From positions 1 to 64,000 of IMG/VR virus record IMGVR_UViG_3300005563_000031: DNA of 64,000 bases. One strand, written 5' to 3'. The stretch's first letter is position 1, and each line of letters begins with the position of its first letter. The notes under the pieces are model-generated. The model did not search any database, was not told where the DNA came from, and saw nothing but the letters and a program-made list of their open reading frames with translations. Below are positions 42,692-49,671 of the stretch, piece after piece. This DNA is from a virus. A program made the position numbers and the translations under genes.

Positions 42692-43927
42692 ATGGAAAAA
42701 TGGGAACGGGAGGCTAAAACCTTCGCAAAATGGTGGCACACGGGACAGTACCGTAAGTATACCAACGACACCGTGCCGTACTACCTGCACTGCGGTGCGG
42801 TTGCGCGGTTGCTGAAAACACACGTACCTAGCGCGACGCGCGAAATGATTATCGCAGCGTGGTTACACGACACGCTCGAGGACACGGATGTTACGGCGCT
42901 TGAAATCTACAATACCTTTGGCTCCGTGGTGCTACAGCACGTCGAGGATCTTACCGAGCGTAAGTACCCCGGCTGCGGTCGACGCGAACGCAAAGAGCGG
43001 GAACTCGCACGACTTTCGCAAGTCTCGATTGGATCTAAAACTATTAAGTTAGCTGATCTACTCGACAATGCGAAGGATATACTCGAGAAGGACAAGGATT
43101 TTGCGGTGGTGTACTTGCGCGAGAAACGCGACTTACTTACCTACGCGCTAAAGGACGGCGATCCGGTGCTGTGGGCGTTGTGCGATCGCGTGGTGGAAGA
43201 CGGTTTAAAACTGTTGTCAGAATTTAAGGGGATTTCCAGCATGAAAACGGGCTTAACAGATATCACGTTAATTGTCGATAGATCCGGATCGATGAATAAG
43301 ATTTACAATGACACCATTGGCGGTCTCAATTCCTTTTTGCAATCGCAGCGCGCCGTGGAAGGCGAGGCAGTGTTTTCTGCCGTACAGTTTGATGATAAGT
43401 ACGAACAGGTCGTGACAGGCATCGACATACAACGCGTAACGAATTTCACGCCTGGGTATGACTTTATGCCACGCGGTTCCACAGCACTGTACGATGCGCT
43501 GGGACGCACTATTACGGCTATTGGCGCGCGGTTGAAGGCGTTGTCTGAAGAGGCGCGGCCTGAACGCGTAATGGTCGTGATCGTTACCGACGGCAAAGAG
43601 AACGCGAGCGAGGAATTTACCAAGAAGCAGGTGTTTGATATGATTAAACACCAAACCGACGTGTACAAGTGGGACTTTACCTACATCGGCGCAAACCAGG
43701 ATTCCATGCAGTCTGGAGCTGCTATCGGCATCGCTGCGAGCAAAACGATGGATTACTCGCATACAGGTGTAGGCGCACGGGGTGCCTTCGCTGCTGCATC
43801 TAACTACACGCACAGTTTCCGGGCCGCCCCAACCCGCGAGGCTGCGAGTGCGAGTGCATTCACGGCCGAGGATCGCAAAGCGGCGGCGGGCGATAGTGCG
43901 GGACTTAAGCCGGACAGTACCGTTTAA
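42692..43927 (+). CDS. HD hydrolase (MESH1/SpoT-like) fused to VWA domain
   Basis: 411 aa. Residues 1-170 have the order of small alarmone hydrolases: YYLHCGAVARLLK, AAWLHDTLEDT (HDxxED) and KLADLLDNAKDI. Residues about 184-380 form a von Willebrand A domain with MIDAS DRSGSM, a later RGSTALYDAL and IVTDGKEN. An in-frame ATG at 43241 with AAGGGGATTTCCAGC could also start the VWA part alone. It would hydrolyse (p)ppGpp or a related nucleotide and bind a partner protein; the target is unknown. Confidence 0.72.
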   Translation: MEKWEREAKTFAKWWHTGQYRKYTNDTVPYYLHCGAVARLLKTHVPSATREMIIAAWLHDTLEDTDVTALEIYNTFGSVVLQHVEDLTERKYPGCGRRERKERELARLSQVSIGSKTIKLADLLDNAKDILEKDKDFAVVYLREKRDLLTYALKDGDPVLWALCDRVVEDGLKLLSEFKGISSMKTGLTDITLIVDRSGSMNKIYNDTIGGLNSFLQSQRAVEGEAVFSAVQFDDKYEQVVTGIDIQRVTNFTPGYDFMPRGSTALYDALGRTITAIGARLKALSEEARPERVMVVIVTDGKENASEEFTKKQVFDMIKHQTDVYKWDFTYIGANQDSMQSGAAIGIAASKTMDYSHTGVGARGAFAAASNYTHSFRAAPTREAASASAFTAEDRKAAAGDSAGLKPDSTV

Positions 43928-43969
43928 TAACACCCGCACTCCTCCTCTCTTATCATAGAAGGGTAACGT

Positions 43970-45475
43970 ATGGTCACTGCAGTAAAGGTACAAGGTAATG
44001 CGCTCGTAGACGGCGACGGTACGCCGCTACAGCTGCGCGGTGTAAACTGTTCGGCGCTCGAATTCGTGGCGATCCAATACGCCTCCGCATCCCCCAAAAC
44101 CAACTTCGATAACTGGGGCGGCCAAAAGCCGAATCTCAGCGCTGTCAAGTCCTGGGGCGCCAACAGCATCCGTGTGCCTCTCAACGAGCAAAGTTACCTT
44201 GGACTCGTATGCACTGACCAAACCGGTGCGCAACTTTTGGCAGATCCGGGCGGTAACTACCGCAGTGCTGTGAAAGCGATCGTGGACAGTGCGACCGCAT
44301 TGGGGTTGGCGGTGATTTTGGACTTGCACAAGAACACCGCCAACTTCACACCGGCCGGCGCCAGTACGGCAGTGCCTGGCTTGTCCAACACGAGCGGACA
44401 GTCGGAGATGGCGGATGCCGACCACAGCTACGACTTCTGGTCGGCGGTTGCGAACGATTACAAAACCTACCCCAACGTGCTGTTTGACCTCTTTAACGAG
44501 CCGCATATTGACAATTTCCAAAATCCCAGCACTTTCTCACCAAACCCCGGCACTAGCTTGCCGGCAGGACTGAACACCGAAGCGGCATGGGCGTGGGCTG
44601 TGTGGCGCGACGGGGGCACCGGTAAGCTGATCTACGCCAACAACCAGACCTACTCGCAGAACTATGCCTCTGCCGGCATGCAGGCCATGTTGGATGCCGT
44701 GCGCGCGACCGGCGCCACGAACATATGCATGGCGGGCGGGGTATCGTGGGCGCAAGACCTTGCGTTGTGGACGCAGTTTTGTCCCATCGATCCGATCAAA
44801 CAACTGGCGTGCTCGTGGCATGCGTACCCGAGCCAACAGAACCCCGCCTACCCGAGCTATCCGCCGGGCACGTGGTGGGGGCAGCCGAAGGGCTCGTTTG
44901 ATTACGCAGCCGACATTCTCGCCGCCGGCTACCCGATCATTATCGGCGAAACAGGAGACGATCCCAACAACCAACTCATGCCTGTACTGTTGCCGTGGGC
45001 GGATGCGCACAAAGTATCTGTTACCGCGTGGACATGGGATGTGGGGTGGGGGAATGATTCACTCATTGCGGATGCGAGTGGCACACCTGTAAACACCGGC
45101 ATCGCGTACAAACAATGGCTTCAAACGCACACCTCCGGAGGTACTCCTGTGTCCACTACCCAAAATGCAGCCCTGTCGATCGCCTACAACAGCGTGGCCG
45201 GTTTCCCGGCGGGCAGCGTCGTTGACCACATCAACGTTGCACTTACGGCGAAAAACAACACCGCCAACACCCCGCCTGCCAAAAACGTCGCGCCCGGCAC
45301 TGCCAATGTGACCTTCACAGGACTCGCACCGGACACGTACCAAATTGCCGTGCAAGCAATGCCAGCGACGGGCAGCGGGTTTGGCACGCCGGCAAGCGGC
45401 TCGATTACCATTACGCAAGTCAACACCACTATCTCGTTGTCGCTGCCAAGCACTGTCACTGCTACACAGCCGTAA
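43970..45475 (+). CDS. Glycoside hydrolase family 5 enzyme with C-terminal Ig-like domain
   Basis: 501 aa. The TIM-barrel region has the GH5 marks: DLFNEPH with acid/base Glu177 and IIGETGD with nucleophile Glu327, plus WGANSIRVPL and a HAYPSQ strand. The last ~100 residues look like an Ig/FN3 fold. No signal peptide, so it may ride on the virion or be released at lysis to cut host or plant polysaccharide. RBS weak (AGGGTAACGT). Confidence 0.82.
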   Translation: MVTAVKVQGNALVDGDGTPLQLRGVNCSALEFVAIQYASASPKTNFDNWGGQKPNLSAVKSWGANSIRVPLNEQSYLGLVCTDQTGAQLLADPGGNYRSAVKAIVDSATALGLAVILDLHKNTANFTPAGASTAVPGLSNTSGQSEMADADHSYDFWSAVANDYKTYPNVLFDLFNEPHIDNFQNPSTFSPNPGTSLPAGLNTEAAWAWAVWRDGGTGKLIYANNQTYSQNYASAGMQAMLDAVRATGATNICMAGGVSWAQDLALWTQFCPIDPIKQLACSWHAYPSQQNPAYPSYPPGTWWGQPKGSFDYAADILAAGYPIIIGETGDDPNNQLMPVLLPWADAHKVSVTAWTWDVGWGNDSLIADASGTPVNTGIAYKQWLQTHTSGGTPVSTTQNAALSIAYNSVAGFPAGSVVDHINVALTAKNNTANTPPAKNVAPGTANVTFTGLAPDTYQIAVQAMPATGSGFGTPASGSITITQVNTTISLSLPSTVTATQP

Positions 45476-45738
45476 TGGGTCTTCGAACGACCGTTGCAGG
45501 ATTGGAACAGTGGGCAATCTTGCGCGACGTGTCACTGGATTTGCCCAAGCCGGGTGTGCTCAAAGCATGTCCGTTTTGCGGGCATCCGGCCGCATTTGCT
45601 GACAATAGCAAGCGCTACCAAGGACACGACAAGTACGTTATTGCCGTGTCCTGTTCCAACACGAGCTGCGGTGTGGTGACGCCGGGTCACTACACCACAC
45701 GAGAGACTGCGGCCGAGGCGTGGAACCGGCGCGTGTAA
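45475..45738 (+). CDS. Lar-like zinc-ribbon protein, 87 aa
   Basis: LKACPFCGHPA, then VSCSNTSCG and a terminal TAAEAWNRRV match the Lar/restriction-alleviation zinc-ribbon pattern. In Rac prophage Lar modulates type I restriction; many phage homologues are of unknown role. Overlaps the GH5 stop by one base. Confidence 0.7.
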   Translation: MGLRTTVAGLEQWAILRDVSLDLPKPGVLKACPFCGHPAAFADNSKRYQGHDKYVIAVSCSNTSCGVVTPGHYTTRETAAEAWNRRV

Positions 45739-45759
45739 CAATTCGGTGACATTTGGTGT

Positions 45760-45835
45760 TGGATCACCCGGATGGAATCGAACCATCATGTACGATGTTC
45801 AAAGCATCGTTGGGATACCAGTAACCCACAGGTGA
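45760..45835 (-). tRNA. tRNA-Gln(TTG)
   Basis: Acceptor TCACCTG/CGGGTGA, anticodon arm ACGATG CTTTGAA CATCGT, T-loop TTCGATT, D-loop with GG, encoded CCA. Canonical throughout. Confidence 0.88.
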
Positions 45836-45838
45836 AAA

Positions 45839-45973
45839 ATGAGTCGATTTGAACGTGTGGTGATCCAACTGCTGATCATTATCGCTAATAGGGTAGCGCG
45901 CAGTGCATCACCTGCAGACAGAATAAACATCGATCACGACGGGTGGCCGATGTACGGCGACAAACCCTTTTAA
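45839..45973 (+). CDS. Small protein between two tRNA genes, 44 aa
   Basis: Open on the plus strand opposite to the tRNAs, with AGGTGAAAA before the ATG. Hydrophobic first half (residues 7-16), charged second half. Short, but the spacing between two tRNA-Gln genes matches its length. Confidence 0.4.
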   Translation: MSRFERVVIQLLIIIANRVARSASPADRINIDHDGWPMYGDKPF

Positions 45974-45974
45974 A

Positions 45975-46050
45975 TGGATCAGGCGGTTGGAATCGAACCA
46001 ACGTGAACTGCGTTCAGAGCGCAGTGGGGATGCCAGCAACCCACACCTGA
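45975..46050 (-). tRNA. tRNA-Gln(CTG)
   Basis: Acceptor TCAGGTG/CGCCTGA, anticodon arm ACTGCG CTCTGAA CGCAGT, T-loop TTCGATT, encoded CCA. Close relative of the neighbouring Gln gene, so probably a duplication. Confidence 0.88.
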
Positions 46051-46058
46051 GAATTTCT

Positions 46059-46241
46059 ATGACAACAGAGAAAACTGCTATTTGCGGAGCGATCCGGCCT
46101 CAAGAAAAGCCTACGTGCCGACGTTCGCAAAAGATTGGCGGGCCGCGCTATGTTTGTGGACGCGAACCGAAGCACGAGGGGCCGTGCGGCTGCTGGCGGT
46201 TTTTGTCGCAGGTCGCTGCTGCGAAATTGGCGGGAAGGTAA
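46059..46241 (+). CDS. Cys-rich small protein, 60 aa
   Basis: Five Cys in CG, CRR, VCG and CGCW contexts; likely zinc-binding. Starts in a short gap after tRNA-Gln(CTG). Its end overlaps the Trp-like tRNA on the other strand. No family. Confidence 0.5.
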   Translation: MTTEKTAICGAIRPQEKPTCRRSQKIGGPRYVCGREPKHEGPCGCWRFLSQVAAAKLAGR

Positions 46242-46299
46242 GGAGTTGCACCCTACTTTTGGGGTTTGGAGTCCCATAGCTCGCTCCGAGCACCGACCC
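46228..46299 (-). tRNA. tRNA-Trp(CCA)-like
   Basis: Loop CTCCAAA and discriminator G73 with encoded CCA fit Trp. Acceptor pairs 5 of 7 (GGGTCGG with CCTTCCC). D-arm is tiny (CTCG GAG CGAG). T-loop is TGCAACT instead of TTC. Functional status uncertain, but it is the only Trp candidate in the cluster. Confidence 0.5.
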
Positions 46300-46307
46300 G
46301 TGAAACT

Positions 46308-46670
46308 ATGCCTATCTACGGTAGTCTAACACTACGCGCACGAATACTGGCAAACGATGAGCCGGCGTGGTTGAAAAAGCACGCACGCCGCGATTACATC
46401 GTGCAAGTACATCTTGCCACACCACGCTGGTACTCGCGTAAAGAAGTCGTACGGCTTAAGCAGAAGGCGCACGAGCTGTCGAAAGCGAAACGACGCAAGT
46501 ACGTACTGGACCACATCATCCCCCTCACACACAAGCGCGTATGCGGTTTAAACGTACACCACAATATGCAAATCATCGATGCCGGCACGAATGCGCGCAA
46601 ATCCAATCACTGGTGCGAGTGGCACGGGGAGTTATTCGCGGAACCTGAGCAGTTTCCACTGTTTCGATAG
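46308..46670 (+). CDS. HNH endonuclease-like protein, 120 aa
   Basis: Basic N-terminal half, then LDHIIPLTHKRVCGLNVHHNMQ and ARKSNHWCEW, the HNH pattern found in small phage nucleases (VDHIVPL...VCGLH...NL). Possibly a homing or DNA-packaging nuclease. ATG at 46308 follows the Trp-like tRNA. Confidence 0.65.
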   Translation: MPIYGSLTLRARILANDEPAWLKKHARRDYIVQVHLATPRWYSRKEVVRLKQKAHELSKAKRRKYVLDHIIPLTHKRVCGLNVHHNMQIIDAGTNARKSNHWCEWHGELFAEPEQFPLFR

Positions 46671-46676
46671 CGTGCC

Positions 46677-46750
46677 GGGCGCCGCGTGCCCATCGGTGCT
46701 AGGAAGTTTTGTGGCCCGCAAGCGGGGAAGATTCCTACGACGGGACGCCC
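46677..46750 (-). ncRNA. Structured 74-nt element
   Basis: Ends pair GGGCG/CGCCC, with inner stems TAGGAA/TTCCTA and CCCGC/GCGGG. Length is tRNA-like but no anticodon arm or T-arm is recognisable. Strand is assumed from neighbouring tRNAs. Confidence 0.3.
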
Positions 46751-46758
46751 ATGCACTC

Positions 46759-46847
46759 TGGCGGAAGGCAGTGAACTCGAATCACAAACGCTTATCGCGT
46801 TCCATCCGCTTTCCAAGCGGCTCGAGGCCCTGCCTCGTTTACCTTCC
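46759..46847 (-). tRNA. tRNA-Ser(GGA)
   Basis: Acceptor GGAAGGT/GCCTTCC, loop TTGGAAA, long variable arm (ACGC/GCGT stem), T-loop TTCGAGT, G73 and CCA. First of four serine isoacceptors. Confidence 0.85.
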
Positions 46848-46852
46848 AATGT

Positions 46853-46941
46853 TGGCGGATACCGTAGGAGTCGAACCTACACGGCCCGTTAAGACCCTAA
46901 CACCGCTTTCAAGGCGGGCGAGCGCGCCAGTGCGGGTATCC
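46853..46941 (-). tRNA. tRNA-Ser(TGA)
   Basis: Acceptor GGATACC/GGTATCC perfect, stem CCGC around loop CTTGAAA, long variable arm, T-loop TTCGACT, encoded CCA. Confidence 0.85.
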
Positions 46942-46956
46942 GAAAAGTAGGTGAGG

Positions 46957-47000
46957 CCCGGTGCAGCGGATAGCACTTGGACAGGTGCGTCCACACCGGG
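46957..47000 (+). ncRNA. Mini tRNA-like structure
   Basis: CCCGGTG pairs with CACCGGG; inside are GTGC AGCGGATA GCAC (the same D-arm-like motif as at 39453) and TGGAC/GTCCA. No T-arm. It may be a tRNA remnant or a small structured RNA. The bases 47001-47172 otherwise hold the hairpins listed next and no gene. Confidence 0.3.
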
Positions 47001-47039
47001 GGTCACCGAGCAGCTGAACCGGAACTGCGCTTGTTCCTT

Positions 47040-47059
47040 ACTGGCCTTTCGGCCGGTTC
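47040..47059 (-). repeat. Repeated hairpin ACTGGCCTTTCGGCCGGTTC, copy 1
   Basis: Identical 20-base unit recurs at 47905-47924. Forms a 7-bp stem ACTGGCC/GGCCGGT with a TTTC loop. Possibly an RNA processing or stability element between tRNA genes. Confidence 0.5.
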
Positions 47060-47090
47060 GTTTGCGAGTATAAGGGCACTTGCGCGCGGG

Positions 47091-47111
47091 TGCAGTCGCT
47101 TACTGCACCTT
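47091..47111. other. Hairpin GGTGCAGT/ACTGCACC
   Basis: A perfect 8-bp stem with a 5-nt loop in the tRNA-free stretch before tRNA-Ser(CGA). No U tract; orientation unknown. Confidence 0.3.
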
Positions 47112-47172
47112 GCGTCACGACCAACGCGCAGCAGGAGCGACACTGCCGCCATGGCGTCTAGCAAGTGTTTTC

Positions 47173-47260
47173 TGGCGGATGGCAATGGAGTCGAACCACA
47201 AGCGCTTGCGCACTCCATCTGTTTTCGAGGCAGTGCTGACACCGTGTCAGTTTACCATCC
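47173..47260 (-). tRNA. tRNA-Ser(CGA)
   Basis: Acceptor GGATGGT/GCCATCC, loop CTCGAAA with a weak 3-bp anticodon stem plus a mismatch, variable arm AGTGC/GCGCTT, T-loop TTCGACT, CCA encoded. Confidence 0.8.
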
Positions 47261-47286
47261 GTAAAATCTAAGGCGGTTAGGTTTAA

Positions 47287-47343
47287 GTAGGGGGCAAACC
47301 CTTACCCGGCGCCGGGCCCAGCATCACCGCAAGCCCCTACCAG
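47287..47343 (+). ncRNA. Short tRNA-like structure, uncertain
   Basis: GTAGGGG (47288) pairs with CCCCTAC (47334); an inner CCCGG/CCGGG hairpin and a final ACCA on the plus strand recall a degenerate tRNA. No anticodon can be placed. Confidence 0.25.
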
Positions 47344-47373
47344 TCTTGACCAGCAAGTACCGGTAGGAATGTT

Positions 47374-47462
47374 TGGCGGAAAGCAGTGTACTCGAAACAC
47401 ACACCCGTTAGGATGCCCTCTGTTTAGCAAACAGGTACGAGCGCCTGCCCGTTTTACTTTCC
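47374..47462 (-). tRNA. tRNA-Ser(GCT)
   Basis: Acceptor GGAAAGT/GCTTTCC, anticodon loop TTGCTAA, long variable arm, T-loop TTCGAGT, CCA encoded. Completes serine coverage for AGY codons. Confidence 0.85.
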
Positions 47463-47468
47463 GTAAAT

Positions 47469-47547
47469 TGGTCCCCGCAGCAGCTTGGGGAGCTGCGACC
47501 GTCCGGTTAAAAGCCGGATGCTCTTCACCCGTGTGAGCTATACGAGG
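47469..47547 (-). tRNA. tRNA-Lys(TTT), unusual T-loop
   Basis: Acceptor CCTCGTA/TGCGGGG, D-stem GCTC/GAGC with an 11-nt loop, anticodon arm TCCGG CTTTTAA CCGGA, CCA encoded. The T-stem GCAGC/GCTGC is perfect but its loop is TCCCCAA, lacking TTC. Confidence 0.75.
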
Positions 47548-47553
47548 AATGTT

Positions 47554-47629
47554 TGGTGCTCAGTGATGGAGTTGAACCATCTATCTCCGCGTTACGAATG
47601 CGGCGCATCGCCGGCAATGCTTACCGAGC
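47554..47629 (-). tRNA. tRNA-Thr(CGT)
   Basis: Acceptor GCTCGGT/ACTGAGC, D-arm GCAT TGCCGGCG ATGC, loop TTCGTAA, T-loop TTCAACT, CCA encoded. One mismatch closes the anticodon loop. Confidence 0.85.
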
Positions 47630-47743
47630 TTATCGGAATAAGAAGACTGTACCAAACATGCTCGCACCATCGGCAGCAAAACACCGCGCGCCATCCTCGT
47701 AGTCGTTTGCCGCACTGTCTGCAGTTCATGTTGGAATTATACA

Positions 47744-47818
47744 TGGAGCCCCACGTTGGACTTGCGCCAACCCTCGCTACTTACAAGGCAGCTACACCGC
47801 TATCTGTGTTTGTAGGGC
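47744..47818 (-). tRNA. tRNA-Thr(TGT), altered elbow
   Basis: Acceptor GCCCTAC/GTGGGGC, anticodon arm GCTGC CTTGTAA GTAGC, CCA encoded. T-loop is CGCAAGT and the D-loop AGATAGCG has no GG; D-loop GCG is complementary to T-loop CGC. Position 8 is A, not T. Confidence 0.75.
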
Positions 47819-47826
47819 GAAAAGTA

Positions 47827-47871
47827 CCGCCGAGCCCCTGTGCACACGCAGGTATTGGAAAGGCCCGGCGG
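47827..47871 (-). ncRNA. 45-nt hairpin element
   Basis: CCGCCGAGCC pairs 9 of 10 with GGCCCGGCGG; a smaller CCTG/CAGG stem sits inside. Lies between two tRNA-Thr genes. Could be a terminator or processing hairpin; strand uncertain. Confidence 0.35.
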
Positions 47872-47904
47872 ATTTTGCAATTAGAACCAGACGCTGGCGC
47901 CTTT

Positions 47905-47924
47905 ACTGGCCTTTCGGCCGGTTC
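47905..47924 (-). repeat. Repeated hairpin ACTGGCCTTTCGGCCGGTTC, copy 2
   Basis: Exact second copy of the 20-base hairpin at 47040-47059, also in an intergenic spacer of the tRNA cluster. Confidence 0.5.
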
Positions 47925-47943
47925 AATATGCATACTAACATGT

Positions 47944-48019
47944 TGGTGCCTCACCGACGAATTGCACGTCGCGCCTCATCTTTACCAAAGATGCGTTCCG
48001 CTCGCAGAACTTGAGAGGC
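47944..48019 (-). tRNA. tRNA-Thr(GGT), altered elbow
   Basis: Acceptor GCCTCTC/GTGAGGC (one mismatch), D-arm GTTC TGCGAGCG GAAC, anticodon arm CATCT TTGGTAA AGATG, T-arm CGACG TGCAATT CGTCG, CCA encoded. T-loop TGC, and the D-loop lacks GG. Confidence 0.75.
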
Positions 48020-48026
48020 AGTAAAT

Positions 48027-48100
48027 TGGCCTCCACGGTTGGACTCGAACCAACAACAGCAAGCCTTCGGAGGGCTCGCGCCGTATCCGACGGCGTGGAG
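48027..48100 (-). tRNA. tRNA-Arg(CCG), short D-arm
   Basis: Acceptor CTCCACG/CGTGGAG perfect, loop CTCCGAA, T-loop TTCGAGT, G73 and CCA. The D-arm is reduced to about 15 nt (GCCGT CGGAT ACGGC or similar). Confidence 0.8.
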
Positions 48101-48107
48101 TTTAAAG

Positions 48108-48181
48108 TGGCACCCCCGGTTGGACTCGAACCAACATATCTGCCGTTCGTAGCGGCGGATCCTTGTTCCGAAGGCAGGGGC
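48108..48181 (-). tRNA. tRNA-Arg(ACG), short D-arm
   Basis: Acceptor GCCCCTG/CGGGGGT, loop CTACGAA, T-arm GTTGG TTCGAGT CCAAC, CCA encoded. D-arm CCTT CGGAAC AAGG follows the acceptor with almost no linker. A34 would need editing to inosine to read all CGN. Confidence 0.78.
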
Positions 48182-48252
48182 GTAGAAAACTGTCCGGCGG
48201 CAGTAGGCGCGAGTACGGCTTGCGCTTTCGCCGCGCACTTACCTTAAAGGCC

Positions 48253-48353
48253 TGCCGGTATGGCCGTTACACCGGTTTGTAAAGGGCTTGGTAGTAAAAT
48301 AAATGGTTTAGCGTGTCTGAACACAGGCGCTCGCACACTGCCACACCACCGGC
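48253..48353 (-). tRNA. Degenerate tRNA-Leu(CAG)-like sequence
   Basis: Acceptor GCCGGTG/TACCGGC pairs fully and a TTCAGA loop lies between GTGT-type stems, but the T-arm forms only 3 bp, no CCA is encoded and the variable region is long. Probably a decayed gene; a better Leu(CAG) lies at 51117. Confidence 0.3.
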
Positions 48354-48440
48354 CAATAACCACCCTTTGTTTAGGTAGTCAGTGACTTCGTTATTAAAGT
48401 ACTGCAAGTTTGTGTTACTTACTACGATGTATTTCAATGT

Positions 48441-48536
48441 TGGTACTCGATGTAGGATTTGAACCTAACCCGTTGCAGCCAGTCCGACCGCTCTCGCACG
48501 CTTATAAGGCGCACCCGCACACCAGTGCTATCGAGT
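48441..48536 (-). tRNA. Class II tRNA with UAU anticodon (Ile-like)
   Basis: Acceptor ACTCGAT/ATCGAGT perfect, anticodon arm TGCGC CTTATAA GCGTG, T-loop TTCAAAT, CCA encoded. Between anticodon arm and T-arm is a ~28-nt variable arm with a 6-bp stem (GCGGTC/GGCTGC), normal for Ser, Leu or Tyr but not Ile. Identity therefore uncertain. Confidence 0.7.
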
Positions 48537-48548
48537 ATTGCTCCTTTC

Positions 48549-48624
48549 CGAGGGGCGGCGGGCAGTGTAGTTAGCGACGCTACACTGAGTTGGGAGCTAC
48601 CCAACCAACCCCGCAGGCCCCTCG
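48549..48624 (-). ncRNA. Structured RNA candidate A, 76 nt
   Basis: Ends CGAGGGGC/GCCCCTCG (8 bp) continue as GCGGG/CCCGC; inside are two perfect hairpins, CAGTGTAG/CTACACTG and GTTGGG/CCCAAC. A three-way junction of tRNA length without anticodon or T-loop. Lies between two tRNA genes; strand assumed. Confidence 0.5.
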
Positions 48625-48634
48625 TACTTCTTTG

Positions 48635-48711
48635 TTGCGGTAGCTGGACTTGCACCAGCCTTAAATCGGCTTATGAAACCGTGGCGAAACTACCTTCGAC
48701 CATATACCGCA
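48635..48711 (-). tRNA. tRNA-Met(CAT), no encoded CCA
   Basis: Acceptor TGCGGTA/TACCGCA perfect, loop TTCATAA, T-arm GCTGG TGCAAGT CCAGC. The D-arm is long (TGG-CGAA/TTCG-CCA with one bulge). A73 is followed by CAA, so the CCA end must be added. With CAT it could be elongator Met, or Ile if modified. Confidence 0.7.
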
Positions 48712-48883
48712 AAATTGTGCCCGCTTCGCTTTTCATTTCGTGGCAACGGACTAACACGCGGTGGCACCTATCAGCTCCCTACATGCATGCAACGCATTTG
48801 GGCGGGGATGGAGGCAGGGGTTAGGGAATGCGCATGTCTAGAATACGCCAATACACCTAAAGCCGTACCAACACCCCCATACC
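48712..48883. other. Spacer with no assigned feature
   Basis: I found no convincing gene, tRNA or strong hairpin on either strand between tRNA-Met and tRNA-fMet. Confidence 0.4.
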
Positions 48884-48958
48884 TGGTAGCGGGAGAGGGA
48901 TTCGAACCCCCGACCTTCTGGTTATGAGCCAGACGAGCTACCTCTGCTCTATCCCGCA
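48884..48958 (-). tRNA. Initiator tRNA-fMet(CAT)
   Basis: T1-T72 mismatch at the acceptor end followed by six pairs (GCGGGA/TCCCGC), D-arm GAGC AGAGGTA GCTC, loop CTCATAA, T-loop TTCGAAT, CCA encoded. The unpaired first position is the initiator hallmark. Confidence 0.88.
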
Positions 48959-49023
48959 TCAAACAATGCCGCGTTCCTCTTATATACCGGATACGCGGCC
49001 AACCCGGTATTGCAATTCGAGGA

Positions 49024-49098
49024 GGTGCTGTTGGGACTATCCTACAGGAGAACAAAGGACAGACCGGACTTATGGACGCTACGTGTCCCAACAGCACC
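49024..49098 (-). ncRNA. Structured RNA candidate B, 75 nt
   Basis: Perfect 14-bp terminal helix GGTGCTGTTGGGAC/GTCCCAACAGCACC closing a 47-nt interior. Size equals a tRNA but no cloverleaf fits. Lies between fMet and Phe genes; strand assumed. Confidence 0.5.
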
Positions 49099-49128
49099 GA
49101 CAACCGAACTATACAGCGAACTTTGAAT

Positions 49129-49203
49129 TGGTGCCTCGAGAAGTGCTCGCACCTTCGTATCTGGGTTTTCAGGCCAGCGCTACTCTGTCTCAGCTATCGA
49201 GGC
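49129..49203 (-). tRNA. tRNA-Phe(GAA), altered elbow
   Basis: Acceptor GCCTCGA/TCGAGGC perfect, loop CTGAAAA with one mismatch in the stem, A73, CCA. T-loop is TGCGAGC and D-loop GAGACAGAGT has no GG. Confidence 0.75.
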
Positions 49204-49209
49204 AAATAC

Positions 49210-49295
49210 TGGTCCTCACGGCTGGACTTGCACCAGCACGCCGGTTAAGGCACAGCGTTCTCAACACTGCGTGTCTGCTGTTTCACCACGCGAGG
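49210..49295 (-). tRNA. tRNA-Leu(GAG), altered elbow
   Basis: Acceptor CCTCGCG/CGTGAGG, anticodon arm CAGTG TTGAGAA CGCTG, variable arm TGCC/GGCG, T-arm GCTGG TGCAAGT CCAGC, CCA. D-loop AAACAGCAGA contains GCA, complementary to T-loop TGC, and no GG. Confidence 0.78.
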
Positions 49296-49302
49296 AATAG
49301 TT

Positions 49303-49551
49303 TCAACGGATCGTTTCAATAGTCTTACCATCCTCGTTCATAATGTAGGCGACGTTGTAGGAACAGGACTGGTCCATTCCCACTGTTACCTCTGTAGTTT
49401 CACCCGGTGCGTCGCCGCACTGTATAACCGCGCACAAGTTTTCCTTGTACGTTACGTGGACGGCTTTCGCCTCACGCACTGATATCGCTTCTGTGTATGA
49501 GGGCTTAGCGGGCGCTTCTGGCCCGTACTTATAGAATTTTACTGTCAACAT
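49303..49551 (-). CDS. Hypothetical protein inside the tRNA cluster, 82 aa
   Basis: Same strand as the tRNAs, with TAGGACGAGTAGACT before the ATG. Beta-rich small protein with Cys at about 40 and 45. Likely co-transcribed with the tRNAs; function unknown. Confidence 0.65.
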   Translation of the reverse strand: MLTVKFYKYGPEAPAKPSYTEAISVREAKAVHVTYKENLCAVIQCGDAPGETTEVTVGMDQSCSYNVAYIMNEDGKTIETIR

Positions 49552-49581
49552 AGTCTACTCGTCCTACTACTGCTAAGAAAC

Positions 49582-49665
49582 TGGTACCTCTGGTGAGAGT
49601 TGCACTCACACACCTTGCGGCGCCGGAATTTGAAGCCGGTGCGTCTGCTGTTCCGCCACAGAGGC
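49582..49665 (-). tRNA. tRNA-Leu(CAA), altered elbow
   Basis: Acceptor GCCTCTG/CAGAGGT, anticodon loop TTCAAAT, T-arm GTGAG TGCAACT CTCAC, CCA encoded. D-loop GAACAGCAGA (GCA, no GG). Confidence 0.76.
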
Positions 49666-49671
49666 AAAAGT

